A stretch of DNA of 44,714 nt from Crocinitomicaceae bacterium (GTDB lineage Bacteria; Bacteroidota; Bacteroidia; Flavobacteriales_D; Crocinitomicaceae): contig JAURNL010000118.1 in the NCBI GenBank assembly GCA_030830205.1, forward strand, positions 1-44,714. The letters are read 5' to 3'. Made by a program: the position numbers and the translations under genes. Position 1 is the first letter of the stretch. Each line of letters opens with the position of its first letter. Under the pieces are notes generated by a model. The model did not search any database, was not told the origin of the DNA, and worked only from the letters and a program-made list of their open reading frames with translations. Shown piece after piece: positions 34,212 through 42,948 of this stretch.

Positions 34212-35957
34212 ATGTATCGCTCACACACTTGCGGAGAATTAAGAATTCAACACGTCGGAACCAAAGTTACACTCGCAGGCTGGATGCAACGCTCCCGTGA
34301 CCTCGGTGGAATGACCTTTATCGACCTTCGCGATCGCTATGGAATTACGCAACTTGCTTTCAATATGGAAGTCAATTCCGATCTATGCGAACAAGCACGC
34401 AAGTTAGGTCGCGAATTTGTGATTCAAGTTGAGGGTGAAGTCATTGAACGCAGCAGTAAGAATAAAAATATTCCAACTGGGGAAATCGAAATCAACGTTA
34501 CCGATTTGGTTGTCCTCAATGCCGCCAAACTGCCCCCATTTACAATTGAAGACGATACCGATGGTGGTGACGAATTACGCATGCAATACCGCTACCTCGA
34601 TTTACGTCGCAACCCTGTTCTGGAAAAACTACGCCTGCGAAACCGTGTAGCGCTCGAAACCCGTAAGTTTTTAGATTCTAAAGATTTTTTAGACGTAGAA
34701 ACACCTGTCTTGATTAAGTCAACTCCCGAAGGCGCCCGCGACTTTGTAGTGCCAAGCCGAATGAACGAAGGTCAATTTTATGCTCTTCCTCAATCACCAC
34801 AAACTTTTAAGCAGCTATTAATGGTGAGCGGATTTGACCGTTACTACCAAATTGTCAAATGCTTCCGCGACGAGGACCTCCGTGCAGATCGCCAGCCAGA
34901 GTTTACCCAAATTGACTGCGAAATGGCATTTGTGGAGCAAAATGATATCCTTGAGATGTTCGAAGGCCTCATCAAACACCTTTTTGAAACAGTTCGAGGG
35001 GTTAAATTTGAAGGCGCTTTCCCGCGAATGACTTACGCTGAAGCGATGGAGCGTTATGGTTCTGACAAACCAGATATTCGCTTTGGAATGGAATTCGTAG
35101 ACCTTACTTCACTTGCGCAACAAAATGATTTTGTGGTATTCAATACCGCTGAAGCCGTATTAGCTATCAATGCAGAAGGCTGCAGCGAATACACACGCAA
35201 ACAACTCGATGAACTCACCGAATGGGTGAAGCGCCCACAAATTGGCGCCAAAGGATTAGTCTATATCAAGTGTAATACTGACGGGACATTTAAGTCGAGT
35301 GTAGATAAATTCTATTCCGAAGATGACCTTCACGCAATGGCAGAACGCGCCAATGCAAAGGCCGGTGACCTCCTTTTACTTTTGTCAGGAGATCTTGCCA
35401 AAACGCGCAAACAACTCAACGAACTACGTCTTCACCTTGCTACACAACTCGGACTTCGAGATCCAAATATATTCAAACCACTTTGGGTACTCGATTTTCC
35501 GTTACTCGAATGGGACGAAGAAAGTGGCAGATATCATGCCATGCACCATCCTTTTACTTCTCCTAAACCAGAAGATCTACACCTCATTGATACCAATCCG
35601 GGAGAAGTTCGCGCCAATGCTTATGACCTCGCCATGAATGGCGTTGAGCTTGGTGGAGGTTCAATAAGAATTCACGACCGCGCTCTGCAATCTAGAATGT
35701 TTGACCTCCTTGGTTTTAGCAAAGAAGAAGCTCAAGCTCAATTTGGCTTTTTGATGTCGGCTTTTGAATATGGAGCGCCTCCACACGGTGGATTGGCCTT
35801 TGGCCTTGACCGCTTAGTTGCTACCATGGGCGGATCAGAGTCTATCCGCGACTACATTGCTTTCCCGAAAAATAACTCAGGTCGAGACACAATGATTGAT
35901 GCGCCATCTCCTCTAAATGAGGCTCAACTGAAAGAATTAGGCCTTAAGCTCAACTAA
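34212..35957 (+). CDS. aspS: Aspartyl-tRNA synthetase
   Basis: Charges tRNA-Asp in the cytoplasm; class IIb synthetase of 581 residues from the ATG at 34212 ([11 protein letters not shown], the usual N-terminus). An OB-fold anticodon domain ([19 protein letters not shown]) precedes the catalytic domain with motif 2 [20 protein letters not shown], the bacterial insertion domain at about 285-415, and motif 3 [16 protein letters not shown]. The size and insertion domain show the bacterial form. The 11 extra codons upstream of 34212 overlap the predicted promoter and are not conserved-looking. Confidence 0.98.
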   Translation: MYRSHTCGELRIQHVGTKVTLAGWMQRSRDLGGMTFIDLRDRYGITQLAFNMEVNSDLCEQARKLGREFVIQVEGEVIERSSKNKNIPTGEIEINVTDLVVLNAAKLPPFTIEDDTDGGDELRMQYRYLDLRRNPVLEKLRLRNRVALETRKFLDSKDFLDVETPVLIKSTPEGARDFVVPSRMNEGQFYALPQSPQTFKQLLMVSGFDRYYQIVKCFRDEDLRADRQPEFTQIDCEMAFVEQNDILEMFEGLIKHLFETVRGVKFEGAFPRMTYAEAMERYGSDKPDIRFGMEFVDLTSLAQQNDFVVFNTAEAVLAINAEGCSEYTRKQLDELTEWVKRPQIGAKGLVYIKCNTDGTFKSSVDKFYSEDDLHAMAERANAKAGDLLLLLSGDLAKTRKQLNELRLHLATQLGLRDPNIFKPLWVLDFPLLEWDEESGRYHAMHHPFTSPKPEDLHLIDTNPGEVRANAYDLAMNGVELGGGSIRIHDRALQSRMFDLLGFSKEEAQAQFGFLMSAFEYGAPPHGGLAFGLDRLVATMGGSESIRDYIAFPKNNSGRDTMIDAPSPLNEAQLKELGLKLN

Positions 35958-35982
35958 GCTGCATGTTTATTGTTGTAAAGAT

Positions 35983-36756
35983 ATGAACCCACAAATCGAT
36001 CAACTTCAAGCTGCGCTAAGCGCACACCGCAACAAACTACTCGAGCACCCAATGTATGCTCAAATAAAAACTATAGAAGATTTTCAAAGTTTTATGGAGC
36101 AGCACATCTTTGCTGTTTGGGACTTCATGAGTTTACTCAAATCCCTACAACGTGACCTGACATGTGTAGAGGTTCCTTGGTCGCCAAAAGGTTCTCCAAT
36201 CACGCGTCGCTTCATCAATGAAATCGTATTGGGGGAGGAATCAGACCTTGATAAAGATGGTAAAGTCTTGAGTCATTTTGAAATGTATTTGGAAGCCATG
36301 CAACAAATTGGCGCTAATACACTTCCAATTCACCAACTCACAGAGTGGCTTTCATATGGTAAAACCCTCGACGAAGCACTATACCAATTAGAAATCCGTG
36401 AAGAAACCCGCGAATTTGTGCGCTTCACATTTGAGATCATAGAAAGTGGTCAAATTCACAAAATTGCGGCACTTTTTACTTTCGGTAGAGAAGACCTCAT
36501 TCCAGATATGTTTATTGAAATCTTGCGCGAAATGCAAAGCCAGGGCCAAGGAAACATTGACAAACTACTCTATTACCTTGAAAGACACATTGAAGTAGAC
36601 GGAGGTGATCACGGACCTATTTCTCTACAAATGATGGATGAAATTTGTGGCACTGATGTCATGAAATGGCAAGAAGCTACGGAGGTCTCTATTCAAGCTC
36701 TTGAAAAACGATACGCCCTTTGGGATGGCATCCAAGCCAGTCTTAGCTCCAGGTAG
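35983..36756 (+). CDS. DUF3050 protein, haem-oxygenase-like fold, possible di-metal oxidase
   Basis: A 257-residue soluble, all-alpha protein of the uncharacterised DUF3050 family. The opening (HPMYAQIKTIEDFQSFMEQHIFAVWDFMSLLKSL) is the haem-oxygenase-like or TenA/CADD-like first part. Potential metal ligands recur at the spacing seen in haem-oxygenase-like di-iron oxidases: E39 and H41, E80 or E85, H98, E170 (FGREDLIP), and a final E200-x-H202 with DGGDHGP (D206, D209, H210). No function is established for the family as far as I know. A near -7 box (one mismatch) lies seven bases upstream. It follows aspS by 25 bases and overlaps the convergent cysS by 14. Confidence 0.82.
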   Translation: MNPQIDQLQAALSAHRNKLLEHPMYAQIKTIEDFQSFMEQHIFAVWDFMSLLKSLQRDLTCVEVPWSPKGSPITRRFINEIVLGEESDLDKDGKVLSHFEMYLEAMQQIGANTLPIHQLTEWLSYGKTLDEALYQLEIREETREFVRFTFEIIESGQIHKIAALFTFGREDLIPDMFIEILREMQSQGQGNIDKLLYYLERHIEVDGGDHGPISLQMMDEICGTDVMKWQEATEVSIQALEKRYALWDGIQASLSSR

Positions 36757-38209
36757 TACCGTCCTTACCATCTTTAACAACAATACCAGCATTTGCAAGG
36801 CCATCTCTAATCTGATCAGAAGTTGCCCAGTCTTTATTTTTTCTGGCTTGACCTCGCAAATCAAGTACTAAATCCATGACTGGAACCAGCCGACTTTCTG
36901 AACCAGCAGCTTCTTTTTGTAAGCCTAAAACGTCATAGACAAATACGGCCATTTTATCCTTGAGCAAGTCAAGATCTGTAGCAGAGATATATTCCTTTCC
37001 GTCATTAATTAGATTAATAAGACGTGTAGCCTCAAACAAGTTAGCAACAAGAATGGGTGCATTGAAGTCATCATTCATAGCTGTATAAAACGACTGAACT
37101 AAGGCATTCACATCAAAAGAAGATGCCTCTTTTGATTCCAAGCGGTCCAAAGTAGCAATTGCATCAGTAAGTTTAGACAAGCCTTTTTCTGCCGCATTCA
37201 GCGCATCTTGCGTGAAGTCAAGGTTACTGCGATAGTGGGCTTGCATCATGAAAAAACGCACGACGTTTGCAGTATATGATTTTTGAAATAAACCTGTTGT
37301 GCCGTCCAATATTTGTTTAGGTAAAAAATAATTCCCAAAAGACTTAGACATCTTTTGTCCGTTGACATTAAGCATATTAGCATGCATCCAATAGCGTGCG
37401 GGGTTGCATCCAAATGAACCACAACTTTGTGCGATTTCATCCTCGTGATGAGGGAATTTAAGATCCATACCTCCGCCGTGGATATCAAACTGTTTTCCGA
37501 GGTATTTCGTACTCATAGCAGTGCATTCAATGTGCCAACCAGGATTTCCATTACCCCAAGGTGAGCGCCAAATTTGCATGTCGTCTGGATTGGCTTTTTT
37601 CCAAAGGGCAAAATCTGCGAAGAAACGCTTTTCATCCTGGGAATTAAGCTGACGAGTTTCATTTTCGAGCTCATCTACCTTTCGACCACTTAAAATCCCG
37701 TAATGAAAATCTTGCATGTACTTGCGCGTATCAAAATAGACTGAACCGTTTACTTCATACGCATAGCCATTTGTTAAAATTTGCTCTATGATTTCTATTT
37801 GCTCTTGAATGTGCTGTGTAGCGGTCGGTTCAATACTCGGTGGTAAAAGGTTATAAATACGCTGCAATTCTTGGAACTTAACGGCATATTTGTAGACAAT
37901 TTCTAAAGACTGTAGCTGCTCGGCTTTTGCCGCAGCACCAATGCTATCCACCTCTTGGCCTGTAGAATTGGTGATATGCCCTGCATCTGTGATGTTACGA
38001 ACATACTTCACTCTAAAACCGAGATGAAGAAGGTAGCGATATATCAGATCGAAATTGATGAAAGTACGCATGTTGCCCATATGCGGTTCGCTGTAAAGCG
38101 TTGGTCCGCATACATACATGCCAATATTTCCCTCTACAAGCGGAACAAAAGGTTCTTTCTCACCTTTTAAACTATTGTATATAACGAGTTGATCTTGCTG
38201 CGCTTTCAT
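36743..38209 (-). CDS. cysS: Cysteinyl-tRNA synthetase
   Basis: Charges tRNA-Cys; class I synthetase of 488 residues. The HIGH-type motif is [11 protein letters not shown] after YVCGPTLY, where the cysteine is a zinc ligand; further zinc ligands are in [10 protein letters not shown] and the [11 protein letters not shown] block. The KMSKS motif is exact in [11 protein letters not shown]. The C-terminal helical anticodon domain ends in GTTWS. Transcription has its own -7 box 18 bases upstream and diverges from the DUF4783 gene. The last 14 bases overlap the DUF3050 gene on the other strand. Confidence 0.98.
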   Translation of the reverse strand: MKAQQDQLVIYNSLKGEKEPFVPLVEGNIGMYVCGPTLYSEPHMGNMRTFINFDLIYRYLLHLGFRVKYVRNITDAGHITNSTGQEVDSIGAAAKAEQLQSLEIVYKYAVKFQELQRIYNLLPPSIEPTATQHIQEQIEIIEQILTNGYAYEVNGSVYFDTRKYMQDFHYGILSGRKVDELENETRQLNSQDEKRFFADFALWKKANPDDMQIWRSPWGNGNPGWHIECTAMSTKYLGKQFDIHGGGMDLKFPHHEDEIAQSCGSFGCNPARYWMHANMLNVNGQKMSKSFGNYFLPKQILDGTTGLFQKSYTANVVRFFMMQAHYRSNLDFTQDALNAAEKGLSKLTDAIATLDRLESKEASSFDVNALVQSFYTAMNDDFNAPILVANLFEATRLINLINDGKEYISATDLDLLKDKMAVFVYDVLGLQKEAAGSESRLVPVMDLVLDLRGQARKNKDWATSDQIRDGLANAGIVVKDGKDGTTWS

Positions 38210-38227
38210 GGTACTTGATTATTCTCA

Positions 38228-38235
38228 CAAATTTA
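38228..38235 (-). promoter_or_regulatory. Predicted -7 box for cysS
   Basis: On the minus strand TAAATTTG, 18 bases before the cysS ATG; 25 bases separate it from the opposing box at 38261-38268. Confidence 0.58.
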
Positions 38236-38260
38236 GCCAATTTTACGGCATCATTTTTGT

Positions 38261-38268
38261 TAAGTTTG
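38261..38268 (+). promoter_or_regulatory. Predicted -7 box four bases before the DUF4783 gene (leaderless type)
   Basis: TAAGTTTG is followed by TGGC and then ATG (38273). No TTG at the -33 distance. Confidence 0.58.
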
Positions 38269-38272
38269 TGGC

Positions 38273-38659
38273 ATGAATGTAATTTTCGGTTTCCTGACTG
38301 CCTTGTTGTTTTCACTTAGCCTCAGTGGAGATCTTCCTTATGCTACAATACAACGAGGGATGGAATCTAACGATGCGCATGCAATAGTTGGACTAGGAAA
38401 AGATAAAATCTTATTGCAAGTTCCTGGTTCAGATGGTGCCTACCCGCTTTCGCAAGCTGAGATGATCCTAACAAGCTTCTTTCAAAAAAATCCAAAAGGG
38501 ACATTTGTCTTCAGATATAAAAATACCAGATCAGTCGAAGGAAATGGCACGGTAATAGGCTCCTATATTTCAAAAGGCAACAGCTATCGAAGTACTTTTC
38601 AGTTCCGAAGTGGCAAGTACGAAACAAAGCTTGAAAGCTTAAGCATCGTCAAAGAATAA
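38273..38659 (+). CDS. DUF4783 exported protein
   Basis: A 128-residue protein with signal peptide MNVIFGFLTALLFSLSLSG and a single small alpha/beta domain resembling the NTF2-like family. The pattern GDLPYATIQRGMESNDAHAI, YPLSQAEMILTSFFQKNPKG, and a late series of strands (SYISKGNSYRSTFQFRSGKYE) matches DUF4783, a family widespread in Bacteroidota and without known function. It would act in the periplasm or at a membrane. It diverges from cysS and converges on the glycosyltransferase gene with a three-base gap. Confidence 0.82.
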   Translation: MNVIFGFLTALLFSLSLSGDLPYATIQRGMESNDAHAIVGLGKDKILLQVPGSDGAYPLSQAEMILTSFFQKNPKGTFVFRYKNTRSVEGNGTVIGSYISKGNSYRSTFQFRSGKYETKLESLSIVKE

Positions 38660-38662
38660 TAC

Positions 38663-40567
38663 TTAGGCTTGCTGTCCTCTATTCTCTTTGAGGGTATTGA
38701 AAAATATGATGCCGTAACCAATGGCGAGCATCAGGTGGAATGGCACCATACCGAGGTCGCCGTATAGCGCTCTGTTTACTGCCGTAAAGCCAAACGTCAC
38801 CATGAAAATACCTTCCATGATATTGATGATCGATAGGCTCTTTTTGTCGTATTTATTGCCTTTGAATTCATCTTTCTTGGCTACATTGAATTTTGGGGTA
38901 CGCACAAATGAACTCTTGATACCGAGGTAGCCCTCGATAACTGCCACCGCATTGCTGAGGCCAAGAGCCATCGAAACCGTTAAGAACTGAACAAAACGAC
39001 CCAAGAAACGAAAGAGGTCGCTAAAGAAGTTGCCGCGCTTGTCACGGAATGAATTCCAGTAGTAGAAGCCCAAGAAGATGGTGCTCGAGAAGAAATACAT
39101 CCCATACTTAATATAAATATTGAGATCAGAGAAAGAATCTTTGATGTGCAATACCGCCAAACTGAGCAAGGAAAGGATCAGGATAAATACGAACACCGAA
39201 GAATTGAAAAGGTGTGCTAAACCGTGAATGCGGTCGCCAATTTTGAGGCCCTTAGTTGTAGCCAAACGCTTCCACATTTTGATAAATACCTCTGCGCCGC
39301 CTTTCATCCAGCGATGTTGTTGGCTTTTGAGCGCAGACATTGTGATAGGCAATTCTGCCGGCGACTCGACTTCTTCTAAGTATACAAAACGCCACCCTTT
39401 CATTTGGGCACGGTAGCTGAGGTCGAGGTCCTCGGTGATGGTGTCGTGTTCCCAACCACCAGCGTCGTCAATTGTGGCGCGGCGCCAAACACCAGCCGTG
39501 CCGTTAAAATTGATATAATGCCCACTTGCATTGCGACCGCCTTGTTCTATAGCAAAGTGACCATTTAAGCCAAATGCTTGAAGTTCTGTTAATAATGAAT
39601 AGTCTTTATTGAGGTGACCCCAACGCGTTTGTACCACACCTATTTGATCAGTGAAATAAGGAATAGTGCGCAATAAGAAGTCTTTGCTCGGCACAAAATC
39701 TGCATCAAAAATGGCAATAAACTCACCTTCAACTTTATCCATTGCTGCATCTAGTGCACCTGCTTTGTAACCAGTGCGGTCAACGCGGTGAACATGCTGG
39801 ATATTGATGCCACGTGCAGCTACTTCAGCACATTTATTGGCAATAATATCTTTGGTTTCATCAGTTGAATCGTCGAGAACTTGTATTTGAAATTTATCTC
39901 TAGGGTAATCCATTTCTGCACAAGTCTCAATAATACGTTCTGCCACATACATTTCGTTGAACATTGGCAATTGTACAGTTACTTTAGGTGCAGTAGATAA
40001 ATCAAAAGGTGGTGTAACTCGACTTTGTTGCTTTTTTCTATTCTTTACATATGTAATTGCCAAGCTCAATTGGATCACGCTATAGAAGAAAATCAAGACC
40101 AAACATAAACCGTAGATCACGAGAATGATACGGGCCACCATATGTGACCAATAATGTTCTTGACCTTTGTAGTCTCCCCAGTTAAATAACCAAGAAACTT
40201 TTAATTGGGCAGTAAAAGGCTGGGTCCTACTAAAAGTATAATGAATGAGGTGCTCTTTAGCATTGGTTTCAAACACTTTGAGTGTGGTAGCGCGATAATC
40301 TTGATCCACTAGACTCAATTTAGACTTACCAATTGGAACTTTTTTGAAAGTAAACTTTCCGTTTGCATCGGTCTCAGTAGTATAAACTTTACCATTTACT
40401 AAAGAGGTTAGCTGGACCTTAACCTCATCTACAGCCCTTTTGGTTTTGTAGTCGACAAGATAGCCCTCAATTTTCTTAGAAACTAGTACTGGTAGGAGGT
40501 CTTTGTGGGCACGACCAGAAAAGGCCATAAAAAGACCAAAAAAGAGTAGCAATAAAGAATACTTCAT
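38663..40567 (-). CDS. GT2 cellulose-synthase-like glycosyltransferase with N-terminal CarboxypepD_reg-like domain
   Basis: A 634-residue membrane glycosyltransferase. Start chosen at ATG 40567 (MKYSLLLLFFGLFMAFSGRA, a signal sequence), because the longer frame from TTG 40603 would overlap the -7 box. Residues 31-112 are a carboxypeptidase-regulatory-like beta-sandwich (IEGYLVDYKTKRAVDEVKV, then GKFTFKKVPIGKSKL), followed by a membrane helix at about 145-173. The catalytic domain has LPMFNEMYV, DDSTDET, DADFVPS, TEDLDLSYR and QQHRWMKGG, the D, DxD, TED and QxxRW set of processive transferases. Three or four C-terminal helices follow. It probably builds a beta-glucan or mannan-type polymer; the sugar is not known. 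The N-terminal fusion is unusual. Confidence 0.9.
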   Translation of the reverse strand: MKYSLLLLFFGLFMAFSGRAHKDLLPVLVSKKIEGYLVDYKTKRAVDEVKVQLTSLVNGKVYTTETDANGKFTFKKVPIGKSKLSLVDQDYRATTLKVFETNAKEHLIHYTFSRTQPFTAQLKVSWLFNWGDYKGQEHYWSHMVARIILVIYGLCLVLIFFYSVIQLSLAITYVKNRKKQQSRVTPPFDLSTAPKVTVQLPMFNEMYVAERIIETCAEMDYPRDKFQIQVLDDSTDETKDIIANKCAEVAARGINIQHVHRVDRTGYKAGALDAAMDKVEGEFIAIFDADFVPSKDFLLRTIPYFTDQIGVVQTRWGHLNKDYSLLTELQAFGLNGHFAIEQGGRNASGHYINFNGTAGVWRRATIDDAGGWEHDTITEDLDLSYRAQMKGWRFVYLEEVESPAELPITMSALKSQQHRWMKGGAEVFIKMWKRLATTKGLKIGDRIHGLAHLFNSSVFVFILILSLLSLAVLHIKDSFSDLNIYIKYGMYFFSSTIFLGFYYWNSFRDKRGNFFSDLFRFLGRFVQFLTVSMALGLSNAVAVIEGYLGIKSSFVRTPKFNVAKKDEFKGNKYDKKSLSIINIMEGIFMVTFGFTAVNRALYGDLGMVPFHLMLAIGYGIIFFNTLKENRGQQA

Positions 40568-40600
40568 TCGAGAAAAAGCAATAGGTGTGAAAATAAAAAG

Positions 40601-40608
40601 CAAATATA
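40601..40608 (-). promoter_or_regulatory. Predicted -7 box for the GT2 gene
   Basis: On the minus strand TATATTTG, 33 bases before the ATG at 40567. It lies directly after the S46 peptidase gene and sets the GT2 start downstream of 40603. Confidence 0.55.
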
Positions 40609-40611
40609 GAT

Positions 40612-42726
40612 TTATTCTTTCATTAAGGTCATTTCATCGACCAAGTGTTTGGCTCCTGAATAGATATCCATGACCCATAATACATATCTGATATCTACTA
40701 CAATATTGCGACAACGGTTAGGATCGAATAAATAATCACTCATTGTACTCTCCCAACTTCGGTCAAAATTTAGCCCCATTAGATAACCATTCTTATCTAA
40801 AACAGGGGAGCCTGAGTTGCCGCCAGTAGTGTGATTAGAACCCGTAAAACAAACCCATAATTCATCTCCTTGTGCATATTGGCCATAATTTTTTGCTGTG
40901 TGCAAATCAAGCATTCGCGGCAAAAGTTCAAAATCAGGGTTGCCAGTATTGTACTTTGCAACTATCCCATCCAAGGTAGTATGTTCGGTATAGCGCATGC
41001 CATCTGTCGGTGCAGAACCTTCAAGCTGACCATAAGTAATACGCAAAGTAGAATTGGCATCTGGCCAATGTTTGTCATCAGGGAACATAGTGTATTTTCC
41101 TTCGACATAAATTTGCATCCATTTGTTCACCTCAGTCTGAAAATCCCTAAAAGCAGGAACTATTTCATTCCTAAAAGGATTGAAAAACTGATTAAAATGT
41201 ACAAAACCGGCATCTTTTTGCAGTTTTTTGACGGATTTTGCACTAAAACTGCTTAAAAATGACTTAAACCGTTCTTCATTAGTGAAAATGGACTGGCTAT
41301 AAATCTCCTCGGTAAGTTGCTCCACGGTTGTGCCTTTTAAAGATTGTTGAGAATAATTAAGATATAAATTCGTCAACTCTAAAAAGATGCGGCGATCTAC
41401 GTTGGTATTATAATTCTTGAAGAATCCATCTGCAGTGGTTTGGAGTTTGGCAAGTACGTCCTTCAACTGATTATTTGCCATATATTTTGGATAATTTGCA
41501 AGTAAATCATCTAAGCCTCGGACCAATTTAAAGTATTCCGGTCCGACAGAGAAATACTCTACGCCTACGGCATAATTATATTCAGTTTGGGTTCCTTGTA
41601 ACATTAGACTATTGAGCTTCTCGAGTGCCGCAGCATACTTGGACCATTCAGGCTTACTTGCTGCCATTGCTTTATATCGTTTCTCATAGTTGAGCTTCAA
41701 CTCATATGCATTTAAGTTTTCAAGACCTTCTACTTGTCCAATCCATTTCTTCCAGGCATTGGCAATTCTTGCTTGTTTTGCCGAATATTGAATGCGCGTT
41801 AAATCAGAAGACTTCATGCCTTCATCAATAGCCGCTAAAGAATGATTACGCATCTCTATGCGGGTTGGGCGTTCCTTTTCAATAATGAATTTGAGGTATT
41901 CTGAAACAACGTGCTGCTCGGTAAGCCCCGGAAAACCATATACCATTGTGAAGTCGCCTTCCTTGCGGTCTTGAAAGGATATTGGTAGATAATGTAAAGG
42001 TTTATAAGGTTGATTTTCATTGGAAAATTCTGCAGGTTTATTATCCTTACCTGCATAAATTCTAAACACTGAAAAATCGCCAGTATGTCGTGGCCAAACC
42101 CAGTTGTCAGTGTCGCCACCGAATTTACCTATTGAATTCGGAGGGGTGCCTACAAATCGAATATCAGTAAATGTTTCATTGACCATCAGATAATAATCAT
42201 TACCGTAATTAAAAGGCTTGATTTCAGCCCCATAATGCGTACCCGCAATAGCGGCCGCAACGATTTTCTTAATATTAGCTGCAATAACAGCGCGATCATC
42301 CTTTGAGCTAGTACCTGCTAAAACAGCCGCGGTGACATCTTCTATTCGCACAATACGCATTGCCGTTAAGCCAGGATTTGGTAACTCTTCAGCTAGATTC
42401 TTAGCCCAAAAGCCATTTTTCAAGTAGTCGTGCTCCAAAGAACTGTGCGCCTGAATCTGGCCGTAACCACAATGATGATTGGTCAAAAGCAAACCTTTAT
42501 CAGAAACCAACTCCGCTGTACAGCCACCACCAAACTGAAAAATAGCATCTTTGATACTCGTGTTGTTCACACTGTAAATATCAGCAGCACTGAGCTTCAT
42601 GCCCTTGGCTTTCATGTCGTTTTCAAACGCCGCAATCAAAGACGGAATGAGCATGCCTTCCTCTGCCAACACTGGCTTAAGGCCCAAAATAGCTACACAA
42701 AATAAGACGAGTAAACGCATTTTCAT
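40612..42726 (-). CDS. S46 family dipeptidyl-peptidase, DPP11-like (Asp/Glu-specific)
   Basis: A 704-residue exported serine peptidase that removes dipeptides from peptide N-termini in the periplasm. Signal peptide MKMRLLVLFCVAILGLKPVLA. The S46 catalytic residues are visible: H85 in LLTNHHCGYG, an aspartate in RHTGDFSVFRIYAG, and S638 in TTGGNSGSPVLD. R656 in LNFDRSWE lies 18 residues after the serine, the same offset as R673 from S655 in Porphyromonas gingivalis DPP11, where arginine selects acidic P1 residues; DPP7 has glycine there. So an Asp/Glu specificity is expected. Peptide and amino-acid use fits with the oligopeptidase B and urocanase in this window. Confidence 0.93.
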   Translation of the reverse strand: MKMRLLVLFCVAILGLKPVLAEEGMLIPSLIAAFENDMKAKGMKLSAADIYSVNNTSIKDAIFQFGGGCTAELVSDKGLLLTNHHCGYGQIQAHSSLEHDYLKNGFWAKNLAEELPNPGLTAMRIVRIEDVTAAVLAGTSSKDDRAVIAANIKKIVAAAIAGTHYGAEIKPFNYGNDYYLMVNETFTDIRFVGTPPNSIGKFGGDTDNWVWPRHTGDFSVFRIYAGKDNKPAEFSNENQPYKPLHYLPISFQDRKEGDFTMVYGFPGLTEQHVVSEYLKFIIEKERPTRIEMRNHSLAAIDEGMKSSDLTRIQYSAKQARIANAWKKWIGQVEGLENLNAYELKLNYEKRYKAMAASKPEWSKYAAALEKLNSLMLQGTQTEYNYAVGVEYFSVGPEYFKLVRGLDDLLANYPKYMANNQLKDVLAKLQTTADGFFKNYNTNVDRRIFLELTNLYLNYSQQSLKGTTVEQLTEEIYSQSIFTNEERFKSFLSSFSAKSVKKLQKDAGFVHFNQFFNPFRNEIVPAFRDFQTEVNKWMQIYVEGKYTMFPDDKHWPDANSTLRITYGQLEGSAPTDGMRYTEHTTLDGIVAKYNTGNPDFELLPRMLDLHTAKNYGQYAQGDELWVCFTGSNHTTGGNSGSPVLDKNGYLMGLNFDRSWESTMSDYLFDPNRCRNIVVDIRYVLWVMDIYSGAKHLVDEMTLMKE

Positions 42727-42745
42727 AGGATTGATAATTTGAATA

Positions 42746-42753
42746 CGAAGGTA
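42746..42753 (-). promoter_or_regulatory. Weak predicted -7 box for the S46 peptidase gene
   Basis: On the minus strand TACCTTCG, one mismatch to TANNTTTG, 19 bases before the ATG. No better candidate is seen in the intergenic region. Confidence 0.35.
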
Positions 42754-42827
42754 GGGAAATTATGGAAGTTGTAATATGTACCCGAACGGGTGTATTTTAT
42801 TCTCGGATATATATTTTTATACTCTTT

Positions 42828-42904
42828 AAGGTATATTCCTGTCGTTTTCATCCATATTTGTACCCTAAAAGGTATAAATTTAGAACATGGTCCTAAAATA
42901 TACC
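42828..42904. repeat. Short repeated GGTATA motifs in the longest intergenic region
   Basis: AAGGTATA occurs at 42828-42835 and 42869-42876, and TATACC, the reverse complement of its core, at 42899-42904. An inverted repeat ACCCG-AA-CGGGT lies nearby at 42780-42791. The region (42727-42948) is AT-rich and separates two divergent genes; the motifs could be regulator sites or chance. Confidence 0.3.
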
Positions 42905-42918
42905 ACAATGTTATACGT

Positions 42919-42926
42919 TACCTTTA
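42919..42926 (+). promoter_or_regulatory. Weak predicted -7 box for the gene at 42949
   Basis: TACCTTTA, one mismatch to TANNTTTG, ends 22 bases before the ATG. Confidence 0.3.
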
Positions 42927-42948
42927 GGTTCGAATTTGCCGAAAATCA

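Noticed and set aside
40568-40603. Longer GT2 start at TTG 40603
   Set aside because: It overlaps the -7 box at 40601-40608 and would place extra residues before a clean signal sequence.
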